Positions 44,595-57,452 of a stretch of DNA of 64,000 nucleotides are shown piece after piece. Position numbers and translations under genes: made by a program. Origin of the DNA: Porodaedalea pini (Eukaryota > Basidiomycota > Agaricomycetes > Hymenochaetales > Hymenochaetaceae). The notes under the pieces are model-generated. The model was not told the DNA's origin and made no database searches. It saw nothing but the letters and a program-made list of their open reading frames with translations. Each line of letters starts with the position of its first letter. The stretch's first letter is position 1. The DNA lies in NCBI GenBank assembly GCA_002794775.1, contig NBAY01000009.1, forward strand, positions 496,001-560,000, read 5' to 3'.

Positions 44595-47427
44595 ATGGCC
44601 GGCGACCACAAATGCCCAGTATGCCAAGCGACGTTCACGAGACCGCAGCACGTCGCCCGCCACATGCGATCCCGTAAGTAAATCAATTCAACTCGCTCCG
44701 TCGCCTAGCCCCATGCCTCCCTCTCCATCACACCCCTCCGGTGGAGCGTTCTAGGGAGCATCCACTCCTCTTCATTTTCTTTGCCTGTACACGGCCCCAT
44801 ACACATACTGCAGCCTAAATCCACGTTCTGCCTCCGTCCTGTCCCTTCTGATCCGCTGCTCCTGACTTCGATATTTTCTGTACAATCGCTGATGGCTTTC
44901 TCTTCTGTTTATTGCAGACACCGGTGATCGCCCGTACAAGTGCCAGCACTGTGGAGATCAGTTTGCGCGCAGGTAAGCACTCGATGCCTTGCTACAGAAC
45001 GAGTTACGGCGGGGAAGCTGACGAGCGCCTATGATTCTGCAATGATAAAGCGATTTGTTATCCCGCCATGTCAACAAGTGCCATGCAGGAGACAAGCCGC
45101 CCACAACGACCGCACCGACTCGCCGAAAGGGCCAGCACGGCGCATCCTCGACCCGCGCGACGACCTCGAAACAGTCCTGCGACCAGTGTGTTATCGCGAC
45201 CCTCCCTTGCGACGGCGCTAATCCCTGCTGTACGTCTCTTCTTCTCACGCTCAGCCCGTCGTCACCGGCTCAAAACTTTTCTTGTCTGTGGGCAGCAAAA
45301 TGCATACAACGCAAGGGCCCGTGCACGTATGTCAAGTTTCAGCGACAGACGGCGCCATCGGGTCCGGGTCACAGACACAGTCAATCCATCGACTCCACGT
45401 CATCGACCTCGAGTTTGGCAGGATCAGTCCCGCGCCCTGATGAGCTATTTTTAGGTCCGCCCCCTATGACCGTGCCCTCTATGGGCGCGACGGGCGAGCT
45501 CTTTTATCCGGGTCAATTTGCGTTCAATGCGCCGCCAGGTGCGCTAGCTTGGGACAGCGACTCTCCTAATGCGCCGTCGCTCAGCTTATCTGGAACAGAC
45601 TCGGGCGCCGACTCTTCGTCTTCGGACCTCGCCGCCCGCTTCCGCAATTCGGAAATGATGCGGGCCGCCCTTGCACAGTCCGGCTACCCACAGGGCGTAG
45701 ACAGTGCTGGGTTTGCAGCGGATCCGAACGCTTTTTATGCACTTCAGCAACAACAGCAACATCACGTAGCACCTACTGATGCTTGGCAGTTTCCGACAGA
45801 CTTTAGGATGCCCATGCAGCAGCGGAAGATGGACGACGGGTTCGCACAGTACCTTCCGTCGGGCGCATCCGCGCAGCTCGGAGGTCCATCCACGATGCTC
45901 AACCCATCTAACTTCCAGAGCGGTGGTGCGGGAGCAAGCAACGGATTATATAGCTTACAGACGCGCCGAGGCTCTGTCGATGGACTCAGCGATGGCAGCG
46001 GTGTATCTGCTCCCAACTCAGCCGCATCGTCCAGCGTGCATCTTCCACTTGACTTTAATTCGGCGGAGCAGCCTCAAGGTGGCCAGCAAATTCAGCCGCT
46101 TAGCATGCTTTACCAATTCGATGAGAATCAGCCGCCGCCTCCTTCTCGCGAGGGTAGAGTGGCCTCGTCATTTGGGTTGATGTCCTTGGCTGACGGTGAC
46201 CAGCCATTTATTGGGAATTTCAACAACAATAATAACATGAACGTCGATGGAAACGCTCCTTTCTTCACTCAACATGCGATGAAGCTTCCTCCGCAGGATT
46301 CGACGCCCCGGCCGTTCCGAAACGATGAGTACCATGCGCAGTCGAGCAACAGCCCGCGCGACCGCGAAGCGGAGATGCGTGAGCTGCGGGACTTTTGGAA
46401 GCAGTACCTGCGCACGCCGCTAACGGGGCCGTCGCTAGGTCAGACGCCAAAGGCGGAGCTACTCAACAACCAGTTTAGCGCTTTCGGTGATGCCGCACGC
46501 CCGACGCCGAAGCGCGGGTTGTCGCGCGTCGCTTCGCTGCCGTCCGTGCGAACCCCGCCTGACGAGAAGATGCCTACGGTGCCGTCGCGCGTCAGCAACT
46601 CTCACAGTCAGAGTCACGCGCAGCTACCGGTCGTGCAGACTGCGGACGACCTCAAGAGCTACGAGCAGGCGGTGCTCGCACGCAAGCCGATGAATCTGAC
46701 ATTTGTTCCTCGCAAGGGACGTCATTCAATGTCATCATCAGCAAGCCCGCAGCCCGCCCCTGAGCAACAGCAGCAGCAGATTCAAGCAGCAGGTGTGGGG
46801 CTAGGCTCAAATCCAAGAATGTTTGTAGGACCCGGTCCGCTCGCCGCATTGAATAGCACAGACGGTGGGAATTCGAGTGACGACAACCCGCCTTCGGGCG
46901 ATGCTTCCGCGCACCGGCCTAGCTTCAAGCGGCTTGCTTCACAGACACTCGAGCGTGGGACCCAGAAACGCGCGCTGTTCCGCTGGGGTGAGTCCGAGGA
47001 TGCTATCGACGACACCGATTCGGAAACAGACGGGCCTAGCGCGGCGGGATCACCCGCCAACGGGTACGATGCATCCGGCTCGGGGATGCGTGCAAACAGC
47101 ATGAGTCCGAATAGCTACCACCGTGGGATGCAGCTCGCGCACGCTTGTGCTGGGGCAGGGGCCACGGCGAACGGAACGGGGACGGAGACGTTGCTGGACC
47201 GGTTCCGGCGGCAGAGCGCGCCGACGGGCTTACGTCCGAATTTGGGTGGGGTTGACATGGGCAATGGCAATGTGGGTGAGAGCAGCCCGAGCCCCGTGTC
47301 GTACTCCGCGAGTCCTTTGCAGGCGTCACACACGCATCCGAATGGCCGCAGCCACAGCGGCATACCGTTGAATGAGCCGCAGCCAGGGTTACCTGGGATT
47401 GATGGGAGCACTCTCGTCCAGACGTAG
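44595..47427 (+). CDS. Dual C2H2 + Zn2Cys6 zinc-finger transcription factor
   Basis: Nuclear regulator of more than 800 aa. Two C2H2 fingers span exons 1-3 (CPVCQATFTRPQHVARHMRSH; then CQHCGDQFARSDLLSRH with a final CH pair), joined by a TGDRPYK linker. About 35 residues later comes a Zn2Cys6 cluster, CDQCVIATLPCDGANPC then SKCIQRKGPCTY, spacing C-2-C-6-C-5-C-2-C-6-C. It is completed by splicing out an intron at about 45230-45297. The rest is Ser/Gln/Pro/Asn-rich with poly-Gln and poly-Asn tracts. The intron happens to be open, so a naive frame reads through it. Targets are unknown; such dual-finger proteins occur in fungal carbon and stress control. Confidence 0.9.
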
Positions 47428-48567
47428 TCGACGCAACTCGCATCTTTGTATGCTGGGACGTGAAGGCATATGTGTACTTATTTTACGAAATTGCTCTGCT
47501 TTGGTTTTTCTTGCTTTTGCTGTCGACTGTATTGATTGAAGCCCCCTTCCGTCATATCTTTTCAACGCGGATTCTTTTCCATTCTTTCTCATCCTTTCTC
47601 CACTCCATTACGGGGTTCGTTGCTTCTGCCCTTTGCTTTTTGCGCCCGCTCGTGTTCGATAATGGACCATAACGTTATTGCCGCTCGCGAGCTCGCTGTC
47701 GTATCGTATTATTAATGGGAGGAGAAGGGTCCGTCGGGGCCCGGATCTCCTCCCTTGTCCCCAAATCTGTGTCCGCCCAACTAATCATTCTTATTGTTCT
47801 CACCTTTCTCCGTTTTTCACGCAATTTCAGCTTCTGCTCTTGATGAGTCGGAGTACTTGCGGTCGTGTTAGCCCGTTGAAGCTCGCGCGTTTCTCCCGCC
47901 TTCGAACCTGCTTTATTCCCCCCTATTTCTTACCAGTTTATCGGATCCTGCTTCTCCCATCCCTTCTTTTCCTTGGCCATTTTACCCCTGCTTCTTGTTT
48001 CCTTAGCCCGATTCCCCGTCTCAGACTGATAACGAACTGAATAAGGCTGGCTGTCGTGACCCGCTGACCAGACCAAATGATGAAAGTGTATTTTGTACTC
48101 CTACCACGAAATATGTTTTTAGTGTACTTCGTAGGAGCTATGGTGCCATGCTTATGGTTAGTGGATTGCTCGGAATATTGAACGTGTAAGATGTTAGAAG
48201 GGCTTTTTTGGACAGGCCTAGGATTGGGAGAGAGAGCTAGTGGACTCGAAGTTAAGATCGATGGATAGTCCTGTCGAGTATCTTATATATATATATACAT
48301 TCACCGTGGCTCTCTGGTCATAAGCAGTACTAGTTCAGACCAGAATAGAATACTAGTAGAAGAAGCTAATGATTTAATCGGAGTTCCAAATAGGCAGAAC
48401 AAAGGTGTCCTTGACGCGTCTCTATCACGTGTATGTCTGAGCAATATGCTGACTCATCGTTTTTTCGAAGCGTCCACGTAGACTTCGACGTTCGCAGCTC
48501 AGCTCTGTCCAGTCTCTCCTGCTCTCTTCTGTCTTTTGACTCTCCTCTCCTTTATTGACGGCCCGCG
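47428..48567 (+). other. Intergenic, with a short TA repeat
   Basis: 3' region of the zinc-finger gene and promoter of the Pho88 gene. A (TA)n tract lies at 48283-48298. Pyrimidine-rich CTCTCCTCTCC tracts sit just before the Pho88 start. No gene was seen. Confidence 0.5.
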
Positions 48568-49634
48568 ATGAGCGCTGCGATACAGAACCTCGTCATCTCG
48601 CTTGTTGCGATGCAAGGTCTGCTCTTTTTCTTGTCCTTATCTATGGAATTTATTTTCTGCACTTCGGATGAATGTTAAGCTAACACTCCTTTCGTTTGGG
48701 TTCCTCACTTTTGGGTTGACAAAATGCAGTGGCGCGCAAGATCCCCTTCGATGAGCCGGAGACGCTCAACTACGTCCGTGTTGGCTACGTGTCGGTCCAG
48801 CTGCTCGTCCTGTCGACGTATTACTACATCTCCATGAAGGTGCGTGCGCGTGCGCGTCTTTTGCTTTGGAGGTTTATTTATTGATGGGATCTGTATTGTG
48901 TGGCAGATTAAACAAAAGAATGACCAGACGGTCCTGAAGTATGGTGCGTGCGCTTTATCTTATCTCGTCTCGCGTGTTTTGAGCTGACGTGGTGTGCAGT
49001 CGAACCGGCAAGCCCAATGGTACATACCTTATTCTATGCTGCTGAAGCAAACTAGCAGTCTATATTGGGACGGAGCTGACGTTGTATTCCTCGTGCGTAG
49101 ACGCAACAGCCCGGGGAGCTCGTAACGACGACCGTGCGGGACTACGACCTTGGCGAGGTCGCCAAACTGGTACGTTCCTCACCTCCGTCTTCATCTCCAT
49201 CGCCTTCTGAATCAATCAATCTGACGCGTTTCGTCCTCGTCTCCCCATCCATCGCTATCTTTCACGCACACAGGTCCGCAGCGTATATATCGGGCTCGCG
49301 ATGATGGGCTTCCTGCACGTGTACATGAAGTACACTCAGCCGTTGTTCATCCAGGGTCTCATGGGCCTCAAGAACGTGTACGACGCGAAGCCCGTGCAGA
49401 TCTACATATTCGGCAAGCCAGCGGAGGGCGACCTCAAGCGGCCGTTCAAGGCGGGTGGCAGCATGTTCGGTGGTGCGTTGTTCTCTCCTTTTCTTATTGA
49501 CTTTCGTTCTTTCTCTTGATTGTACGCCATCTGACTGGTTGCTTTCTTTCGTAGGTGCTGGCGGCGAGCCTGCGACGGACAAGGCTGCGATCGACGAGGC
49601 GGAGAAGAAGGTTGGCCCGAAGAAGGACGAGTGA
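48568..49634 (+). CDS. PHO88: Pho88/Snd3 ER membrane protein
   Basis: ER membrane protein known as Pho88 in phosphate studies and as Snd3 in SRP-independent ER targeting. Exon 1 (48568-48616) gives MSAAIQNLVISLVAMQ and exon 2 VARKIPFDEPETLNYVRVGY followed by a hydrophobic segment (LLVLSTYYYI). Later blocks are RSVYIGLAMMGFLHVYMKYT, LFIQGLMGLKNVYDAKPVQI and YIFGKPAEGDLKRPFK, all characteristic. The tail is acidic/lysine-rich (DEAEKKVGPKKDE). At least six short exons. Tail-to-tail with Get4. Confidence 0.93.
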
Positions 49635-49893
49635 TCTGTCCTTCTTGACTCATAGACTACTCTCGTGTATTCCCTCGGTCCCTCGTCTCTTGTTTTACTT
49701 TAAGCTGCGGATAAAATGGCCTGATTGGAGATTCGATCACTGTTGCAGAGAATGCGTGCACTGTGCATTCTTTTGAGCATTTCCTACGGAAAACATTGCA
49801 ATTGCTCTACACAGATTCATGGTATCAGTATTTTGACGATTTCTCAGACTTTAGAAGCAGAAACGTGTATAAGCGGCTTTTTAAGACTCGGTG

Positions 49894-51267
49894 CTAATCC
49901 AAACCAGCTGTGGCCGGACCAGGCATGAGAGTACGCGGGCCTGCGCCGGCTGACGGTGCGCCACCGCCGAAGAGCGACGAAAGCATGTCGCCAAAGGGAT
50001 TCGCGGCTTGGTTGCGTGGAGGCGGGATTGCAAAGAAGAGTGTTGCGATCTCATTCAGGTGCTTTAATAGAGGCAGTGAACAAGCATCAGTAATCAACAC
50101 AGAAGAAGACGAGGGATTCTGATCACCTTCCGCACTTCGGATTGGGCGAGCACACCACCTTTGCTGAGGTATGTTCCACACAGACGCACCCATGCTTCCT
50201 GAGCCTTCCTGTTCTCTGCACCGTGGGCGCGCTGGCATGTTCGCACAGCAAGCTGCAGGAAGTTGAGCAACTGGTCTGTTGTGAACACGACCTCGTCTGT
50301 GCCACCGGCTGACGAGGGCACTGGCAGCGGATCAGGGGCAAGTTCGGAGCGCAGGGAAGGGACAGCGGAGGTGCTGAGGGAGACGAAATGTGTGATGAAG
50401 GTGCGCGCAGCGAGGATGTTGCCGTTCAGGAGATATCTGGGCATGTTCGGAATAAAGCCCATTCAGTGAAATATATGGTTGTGAATGGAGCAGAAAGTAC
50501 TCACGGGAGAGTACCGCGAAGAGCGAATGGCCCGGGAGATGAAGACGAAGAGGTAGCTTGCCACCATTCCGACATCATTTGCGCGAGCAGACGCGCGCTA
50601 TCGCGCTTTCCAGCTGCTAAAAGGTGTGGTTCTGCAAGATCAAAGGCTCCGTCTGGAAAAGTATGAACACGCATAGTGAATAACCGAGTCAACATCGACA
50701 AAGAAAAGATCGCGTACCTTTATACAGGAGTTCCCCGACATAGTGGTGGAGCTCCGGATCTCCGGCAGGACAGGGACCTGCTTTCGCCGTCCAGCTTCAG
50801 GTTCACCTTTTTCTTAGATCGTAATTCATATAAATTCGATACAAAGATTTACTCACGCGATGGACTTGTCGATTAGCGTCTTCCGCCACGATCCCGCAGA
50901 GCCCGTCAATGCAATAAGCTGTGTTAGCCTTCCTAAACGCAATCCATTTTGATCCTCCGGTGCATATGCAGGGTAGAAGGCCGAGATACTAACCTCTCGA
51001 CTCCTCCGAAACGACCTCGCCCTTGCTTTCATACACATCAATCAAGAACGATGTGAGGTCAGTCCCACTGCCCGGCTGGCCCGCCTTGAGCAGCGCGCGT
51101 GCGCTCTGGAAGAGCACGTCGATCGCGGTGTCGTACTGCGCGGACTTGACGTAGCGCGACGCAAAGGTGCGCGCTTTCTGGTGCGCTTCGTATGCATGTC
51201 CGTCCGCGATCTGTGGCAGGATCGCGGCGAGAGCTTTTGAAGAGGATGCGGCAGATGGGGGAGGCAT
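49894..51267 (-). CDS. GET4: Get4, tail-anchored protein targeting factor
   Basis: Cytosolic helical-repeat protein that with Get5 hands tail-anchored substrates from Sgt2 to Get3. The start MPPPSAASSSKALAAIL is followed by GHAYEAHQKARTFASRYVKS and YDTAIDVLFQSARALLKAGQ, the conserved opening repeat. Middle blocks include HYVGELLYKG-like sequence and DSARLLAQMMSEWW; LQLAVRTCQRAHGAENRKAQ and VRLCGTYLSKGGVL come late. The end is NPFGDMLSSLFGGG. There are six or more exons. Assignment rests on the repeat opening and overall layout. Confidence 0.85.
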
Positions 51268-51596
51268 CGTGAGTAATAGTATATCGGAATGCTGGGCACA
51301 GCGGCTAAGTTTCTGAGATCTGTGAAAGGGGTTGGGAAATGTGCATGTCGTCCAGCGTATCACATGACCCCTGACTTCGATCCAAATTAGTTTCCGCTTT
51401 TTCTCCAGCACCCGCTTCACGATGTACTATTATGCACTACAACTTATGTACTCCCTTGAAGAATAGCGGAATGAACTTGGTTCACATCTGGTATCGACTA
51501 CACGTTGTCCCAAGGATCTGCGACTCGAACGGCTCACTGGATGCGCTCTCTCAAACCGGAAAGTAGGATCTACACTCTGTCCAAGGCTATCTCTGT

Positions 51597-52087
51597 TCAA
51601 CTGTAGTGGGCAATATCGAAGGCAGGAATCTTCCATGAGTCCCTCAGCGAATGTTCCAACCGCCACTCCATCTGAGAATTATCATCCCAATCCACTAGTA
51701 CGGGTGTTATTGAGCATTTTCTTGTGGGTTTGAAAACACCCTGTGCCACGATATGCTTCTTCTTACGTCCTACGACCGGAGGGCACTTCGGACAGTGGAC
51801 GCAGTGACATCGAGAAGGATCTGGAGAGCCTGAATAGGTCACCGACACCCGCCCCGCTTCAACAGATACCCGGACACTAAGTGGAGGAAAACCAGTTGGA
51901 ATAGACCTTCCCTTCACGTCCCAGAACATACGAAGAAATACTATCGGAAGTTACACGAAACGACTGCTACGTCCCGCTGCTCAAGGTAGCGTAAGATGTC
52001 AGCGTAAGAAGTGGTCTCGAGAGGCACACTGACCGTAAATATAGCAAGCGAAAGTGCACTCATCTCTCAGATGTGTGGGGAGACACA
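51597..52087 (-). CDS. Small uncharacterised cysteine-containing protein
   Basis: Two exons join in phase 1: from an ATG at 52087 (MCLPTHLRDECTFACYIY), then after an intron of about 90 nt VFLRMFWDVKGRSIPTGFPP to a stop at 51597. The middle has a tight cysteine cluster (CHCVHCPKCPP) followed by KKKHIV, and the end is WRLEHSLRDSWKIPAFD. About 145 aa. The frame is open further upstream (FYSTAKFSETSSP), so an upstream exon is possible. No family was recognised; the Cys spacing could bind a metal. Coding character looks real, function unknown. Confidence 0.5.
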
Positions 52088-52266
52088 TCGGACTTGACGT
52101 CTCCGAAAACTTAGCGGTGCTGTAGAATCGTACTCGTCGGGACGGGACGTATCCTGGCTTTGGCCTTGTCGTCTTGCGGCAGGTCGCGCGCCGATGTGCA
52201 TCTGCCCACGGCAACGCGATATCCGTATGATCAATTCAACAATTCATTTGCTTCCAGACGGCCCGG

Positions 52267-52485
52267 ATGGCGTACACGCACTATTCGGAGTCCTACATGG
52301 AACTGTTCAAGGGCACGAAATTGGAGCGTGACGGAGATGCGAGTTCAAAGCTACCAGGGGTTGTCATCATTTTTGAGCCGGAGCACGCCCGAAATCAATG
52401 CGCGTGTAATATAGAATCACAGGGATGGGCTGAACGGCGATGGGATCCAGCCACCGTTTTGAAGGTCCGAAGAGTGGAATCATGA
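52267..52485 (+). CDS. Short orphan reading frame
   Basis: A 72-codon ATG frame (MAYTHYSESYMELFKGTKLE, later LPGVVIIFEPEHARNQCACN and ERRWDPATVLKVRRVE). Composition is protein-like. It sits directly upstream of, and divergent from, the cysteine-containing gene at 51597-52087. An acceptor-like tttgcttccag precedes it, so it may be the last exon of a longer gene. No homology was recognised. Confidence 0.35.
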   Translation: MAYTHYSESYMELFKGTKLERDGDASSKLPGVVIIFEPEHARNQCACNIESQGWAERRWDPATVLKVRRVES

Positions 52486-55400
52486 AGGTGATAGGTCCTG
52501 TTTCTTACAAGACATGCAATCGCACTCATGTCTGATGTCGTTTTCGATGCATACCGGGAAAATGCGAGCCTCCTGTCTTACAATTGAATTTGAATTTTAA
52601 GTATGCGAAAGTTTGAGCCTCGTCAAGGTACGCTCAGTACTTTTTGGAGTATCATTCGAATTCACAGACACCCGGTAGGTTGCCGAACCTATTGTTGTAA
52701 GCTTGGACCGTCTTGCGTTACCGACTCATATTCTTTTCATTTAGCGCTATGGTAGGAGCTCAGAGAGATGAGGATTTGTCGATAATCATAAAAGCCTGAT
52801 TCGTCTGCGTTCGTTTGCAGCAGATGGGTATGAGGACAGTCTCAGGCTAGGGTTCTTATCCCGCTTCACAGAAGCTTCACAGATACTTGGACCTAAATTC
52901 GGCTAGCACAGGCTGTTAATATTTCAGCATATTCGGATGGAGGCTTTGTGGACGAAGCCTGCGCGCCGCTGTCCAGCCCCTCGGCTTCAGAGTGTCGACA
53001 TCTTACCCTAGGCTTAGATCTATAAGGAGATCCGGTGTGCCTCCCATCCAAAGTACCTTTTTGGCCTTTCGCATCCACACACTTGCTTCGTTTCTCCCCT
53101 CGCGCCTCCGTCTGTTCCGTGCGCCCATCTGCGTCTTCCATCCTGGTCCCTCAGCACTTTCCGAATCGGTGTTTGCTTTCTGCTGACCGAAGAAGAAGCT
53201 GCGATTGCGTAGACCATACTGTATTCGTGGTTAAATACGCAACAGGACCCGCTCATGTGCGCTATTTTGATGATACTGTCTTTTTATAGGTCACATAACG
53301 CCCAATCACAACTGATGTATTGACTACTATAACAGTCGTGTTGTTTCACTCCCGTCTCTCTGGATGCGCCATGCGTAAATGTGATATGCTTGCCTGGGGA
53401 CATCCCGCTACCGCAGCATGCCGGTTCATCTTGTATACACGGGCAGCGTATACGATGGCATATTCTAGATGAGAAGAGCCTGACTCCGCAATACCTGCTA
53501 TCGCACGAAAGCCGCGGCTAAGTGAAGCTCTCACTGAGGCCGGTCCTCGACCCAAGATATCGGTGTCTTTGATGCCATTGCCTATTTTCTTCCGCTTTTT
53601 CTTCCGTTTTTCCGGTATGTGTTAGAAAAATGATGCGCGCATGGATTGATATGTAGCATAGCGTAATGCATATATTTATCCTGGTTTCAAATGCGTGCAG
53701 TACCTTCTCTGCATGGCTCAGGGCGTTTTATACGTACGTGCACGAGCTTCGCCCACTAATTTTATAGTGTCACAAGTTCTTTCGATCAAAGTTCACAAAC
53801 AGTTTTGAAGGTGCAAACGAGCCACTTTTTGCAAATTTCTGCAACGCCCATGAGAGAAGAGTGTCTCCGGGATGGACGAAGAGCCGTTCACAACATCGTA
53901 CTCGACCCGCTTTTTTTGTAAATCATAGTAGCTGCGGCGCACGTACGGCGTGGACTCGGGTAGTAATGACTATATGCCTTCGAGATGATTTATTTCCAGC
54001 GTTTATTTCGCCTTCGATCCCTACTTTCAACTAGTGACGCAGTTCAATCAGTCGATATACAATGTATCTTTTGCTTGGCATATATACAATTGAATATGTG
54101 TTTTTTTGACAAGCCAGATTACACTGCTGCGATGATATAACTGAGTGTAAGAATCCAAATACCACAGAGATAAGTGATAGCGTAAAGAGTGGATAGTCAA
54201 CTACTAAAGATACAGACATTCTTAAATGCCAAGCGCAACAAAATGGGCGCCTGAGGGGGCCCGCGATAATTTAGTCTTTTGGCATTAGATATGATACATC
54301 TTCACTTCTTCACGTGCAGGTCATCATTTATGCAATGATATCCAGCAACGCACTAAAAAAATGCGAGATAACGTGTAGCTCTCGCGACAATATTAATAAA
54401 TATTAGTTGACAATTGGACATGAGATTCTTGAGACTTCAGTTCTGTATCTATTTGTGTTAGTGTGCGTACGTATAGGACTTGCGATTATGGCTAAATCAA
54501 GGGCTGAATGGAAGTTACTCGGGGGCCGTTTCAAAATAATTCAGGACCTCGTTCTTGATCTATCTATTTTGTCAGTGTCGCATGTCGGTAGTGCTGTGTC
54601 GATCTTTCTTCACAATCCGAATTAGGCAGCTGTGCGGCGTGAGAGCTTATGGAGCAATTTAGGATATCCTTCCAAACACGCTGGCACGGTGGCTGGTCAT
54701 TCCCTATTAACTGTCTACGGCTTTGAGCTCATGCCTCCATTACACTGCTTGTGGTCTATCACTTTCTACTTAGGTCTTAGGCCGCCCGTTCTTCATCTGT
54801 TGAAAGGGTATACTTACGCTCTGAACATGAAGTCATCAGGTATCTTGGGACACCATCAATCATGTATGAACTAGAGACGCTTCAGGCAACGTAATTTATT
54901 TTCAAGATTAAATCTACGATACTCCAGGAATAAGCCCTGATGGACCGTTATTTTCCTGGCCACAGGAGCTGACGACGTGGCGCTAGGTAGACTCCGAAAG
55001 GACAGACTATCGCCGCAGGATTTGTACGGGAATTAATTGGCGACACACGGCTCCGAGCATCTCATGTGCGTACTGCGAAACGTCTGAAGGCTCGCGGCAG
55101 TGGCTGTAAGCTGAGATGACAGGGTGCTAGCCTTCGAAGAAGAGCTTGGCACGGTCTCTTTCGGCGTCGCTCGTTTCGCAAAATCATAGGTGGATGTCAT
55201 ATAGGTTGTCGATGACTCCTGGCCACAAACAATCTATTTCAACGAAACCTGAATAGATGCCAGGGTGTTTTACAGCGCCTGCTTGAGCGTTCTGTGATGT
55301 ATGCTAGAGGTAACAGGCGAGGCGGATTCTGACTCACATTCGTCCTGTATCCTACTCTGGGACGGCGAATCAATCTATTACGGGCGTCTGTTGCAGCGCC

Positions 55401-57452
55401 TGGGGTGGCATGAAAAATGCTCTACAGCATGACTGTAGCTCACTCGTGTGACAGTCATCTTCCATGCATGAATATGCGAACGTCTCATGAGAGAGGATGT
55501 GGGTTGAGATGGGAGGGAAAGGGGGCGGAGACGGATCCCGTTTGCCCATACTCTCGTTCCAGACTGCAGTCGGCATTGTTTCCGTCGAGGTACGGCTACG
55601 GACCTTAGAGAACACAGAACATTTCTCTGCGATGCCACGGTGCTCGGAAGAAGTTCTATTTATGTTTTTCTTGATTCCGCTTTGTCGTTTACAGATGCTG
55701 CGGACGGAACGGACGAAGACGGGGTTGCTTTAACTGTTCGCCGCCGATGGATTATCAATGCATTCCTTGCTGATATGTGAGCCTCTTCTCCGACTGCACG
55801 AATTTTTTCGTGGGAACATATGTTAGAATTTCTTCCAAAGGACTCGTTCTTAATTTTCTTGTGCGCTCAACCGCTTCCAATTTGGAGAAGGAATTATATT
55901 TGTTATCTGAGGACTACGTACATCATCTGGCAGACACAGGAATACTTCGACAATGTCACAACGCTCTCATCGCCAATTTGACTGGTTCGACGACGCAAAC
56001 GACAGGGACCAATCGGAGCATGCAACATCGTAAGCATAACCGGCTCCATTCAGTCTCGCTTCTTCTTTTGAAGAGGTTCAGTCACTGCCTCAGTGCCTCC
56101 GAACACATTCCCGGCAAGAACTGGTTTAGGTGTGTTTCCTCCCATTCGAGTGCACACTAATAATTCCGTTGGCTGACTCGTGACCGTCAAAAATGAACTC
56201 TCAATTTGTAGGATTTAGCATTATCGAAGTCATTAAGGTGTACGTATCATTCATCCTAATTCTGTTGCAAGTCTACTTTCTGTTAGTCTTGTTGACTATT
56301 GAGGAGTTGCTACTTCACCAAGGGAACTCGAAGGGCAAATCCGTCACTGGAACAGTGGAAGAGTCGAGCTTCCATCTACTTCTACAACTCCTACGCCGAA
56401 TTTAACCACGACGGACTCTTTAGCCTCGAGAAAGATAGCGTAACATTCTCGTCAGGGCTAAAATAAAGCCCTAACACAGCAGACCAGGTTGCAAGTCATG
56501 TATGTACCTTTTGGCCTGAACCATGCGCCTGGCACAGCTGGTTTCCGATTGCGTCAGAGACAGGGCATGAGAACACATTTGAAAGAGTAAGCATCTATTT
56601 TTTGCTCGAGCATCAACACGGGATATTTGACGAAGCTCTTATGATCGGAGATTCAGGAATAGAACACTGAGTTATTTACGGCTGTCCTTTCGGCCTCGTA
56701 CCGGTGCCGATTGAGAAATTCACCCATCTCGTGCAACCTGGCGGCGATCTATCGCAAGTGAGCGTCCCGTTACCCATTCCTCAAGGGCACGTGTAGATAC
56801 GTTCTGGGAAATGATATTTCCATTATGAGCTCGTTGCTATATGAAACCGTATTGCTCATGACCCATCGATTTCATACGCCAACAGGCTCATAGGTTTTGC
56901 GATGTGTGCGCATCATTGTCCTGTTATGTATGGTCACACTAAGCGTGTTATGCTTCTAGCTCGTAATTGGATCGGCTGATGGTCAAGTGTATCTATTAGT
57001 CCGCTCCCTCGCGATTCATGAGAAGTCCAATTAAAAAAACAAGGCATCGTTTTATCGCCTTCGGGATCTATGATGGAAGTCCTTAACGTTATGGACCACG
57101 CGGAGTACTGGGATGGATGCATCCGACGAGTCGACTCAGGGAAGGCGTGTTCGGGACGAGACCGAGACCTCAACGCCTACATTTGCGCAACATACCCTGA
57201 CGTGGGTCTCTGGCATCTGCCCGGCTGTGTGTATCAAAACGGTCCGGTTCGGTTTGATTCTAAGAAGGACCATCCCCAGACCTTGGCATGCGAACCGCAT
57301 TTACGGAATGCAGCTTCAGCGTTCTATGAGACAACATGACTTATATGCAGATGGGCTTGAATAAGCGCGCGAGGGAAACCGTATAAAGAGGGCTGTTATT
57401 TGCACACTTAGGCCCCAGCAGGTAGCCTTCAGATACCTTCTCCCCGTACATC
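52486..57452. other. Gene-poor 5-kb interval
   Basis: No intact gene is supported. It is A/T-rich, with many short frames on both strands. A possible reverse-transcriptase scrap lies at 56498-56570 (listed separately). The last 300 nt before 57453 hold the oxalate decarboxylase promoter (GTATAAAGA near 57382). Confidence 0.45.
56498..56570 (+). mobile_element. Possible Ty3/gypsy reverse-transcriptase fragment
   Basis: The frame MYVPFGLNHAPGTAGFRLRQ resembles the PFGL-x-NAP segment that in LTR retrotransposon reverse transcriptases follows the palm motif. The similarity covers about 20 residues only, and the surrounding frames are broken. No LTRs, integrase or RNase H were recognised. If real, it is a dead relic. 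Confidence 0.35.

Noticed and set aside
45055..45300. Single long 790-codon frame reading through the zinc-cluster region
   Set aside because: Splicing at about 45230-45297 restores exact Zn2Cys6 spacing, so the uninterrupted reading is not the main product.
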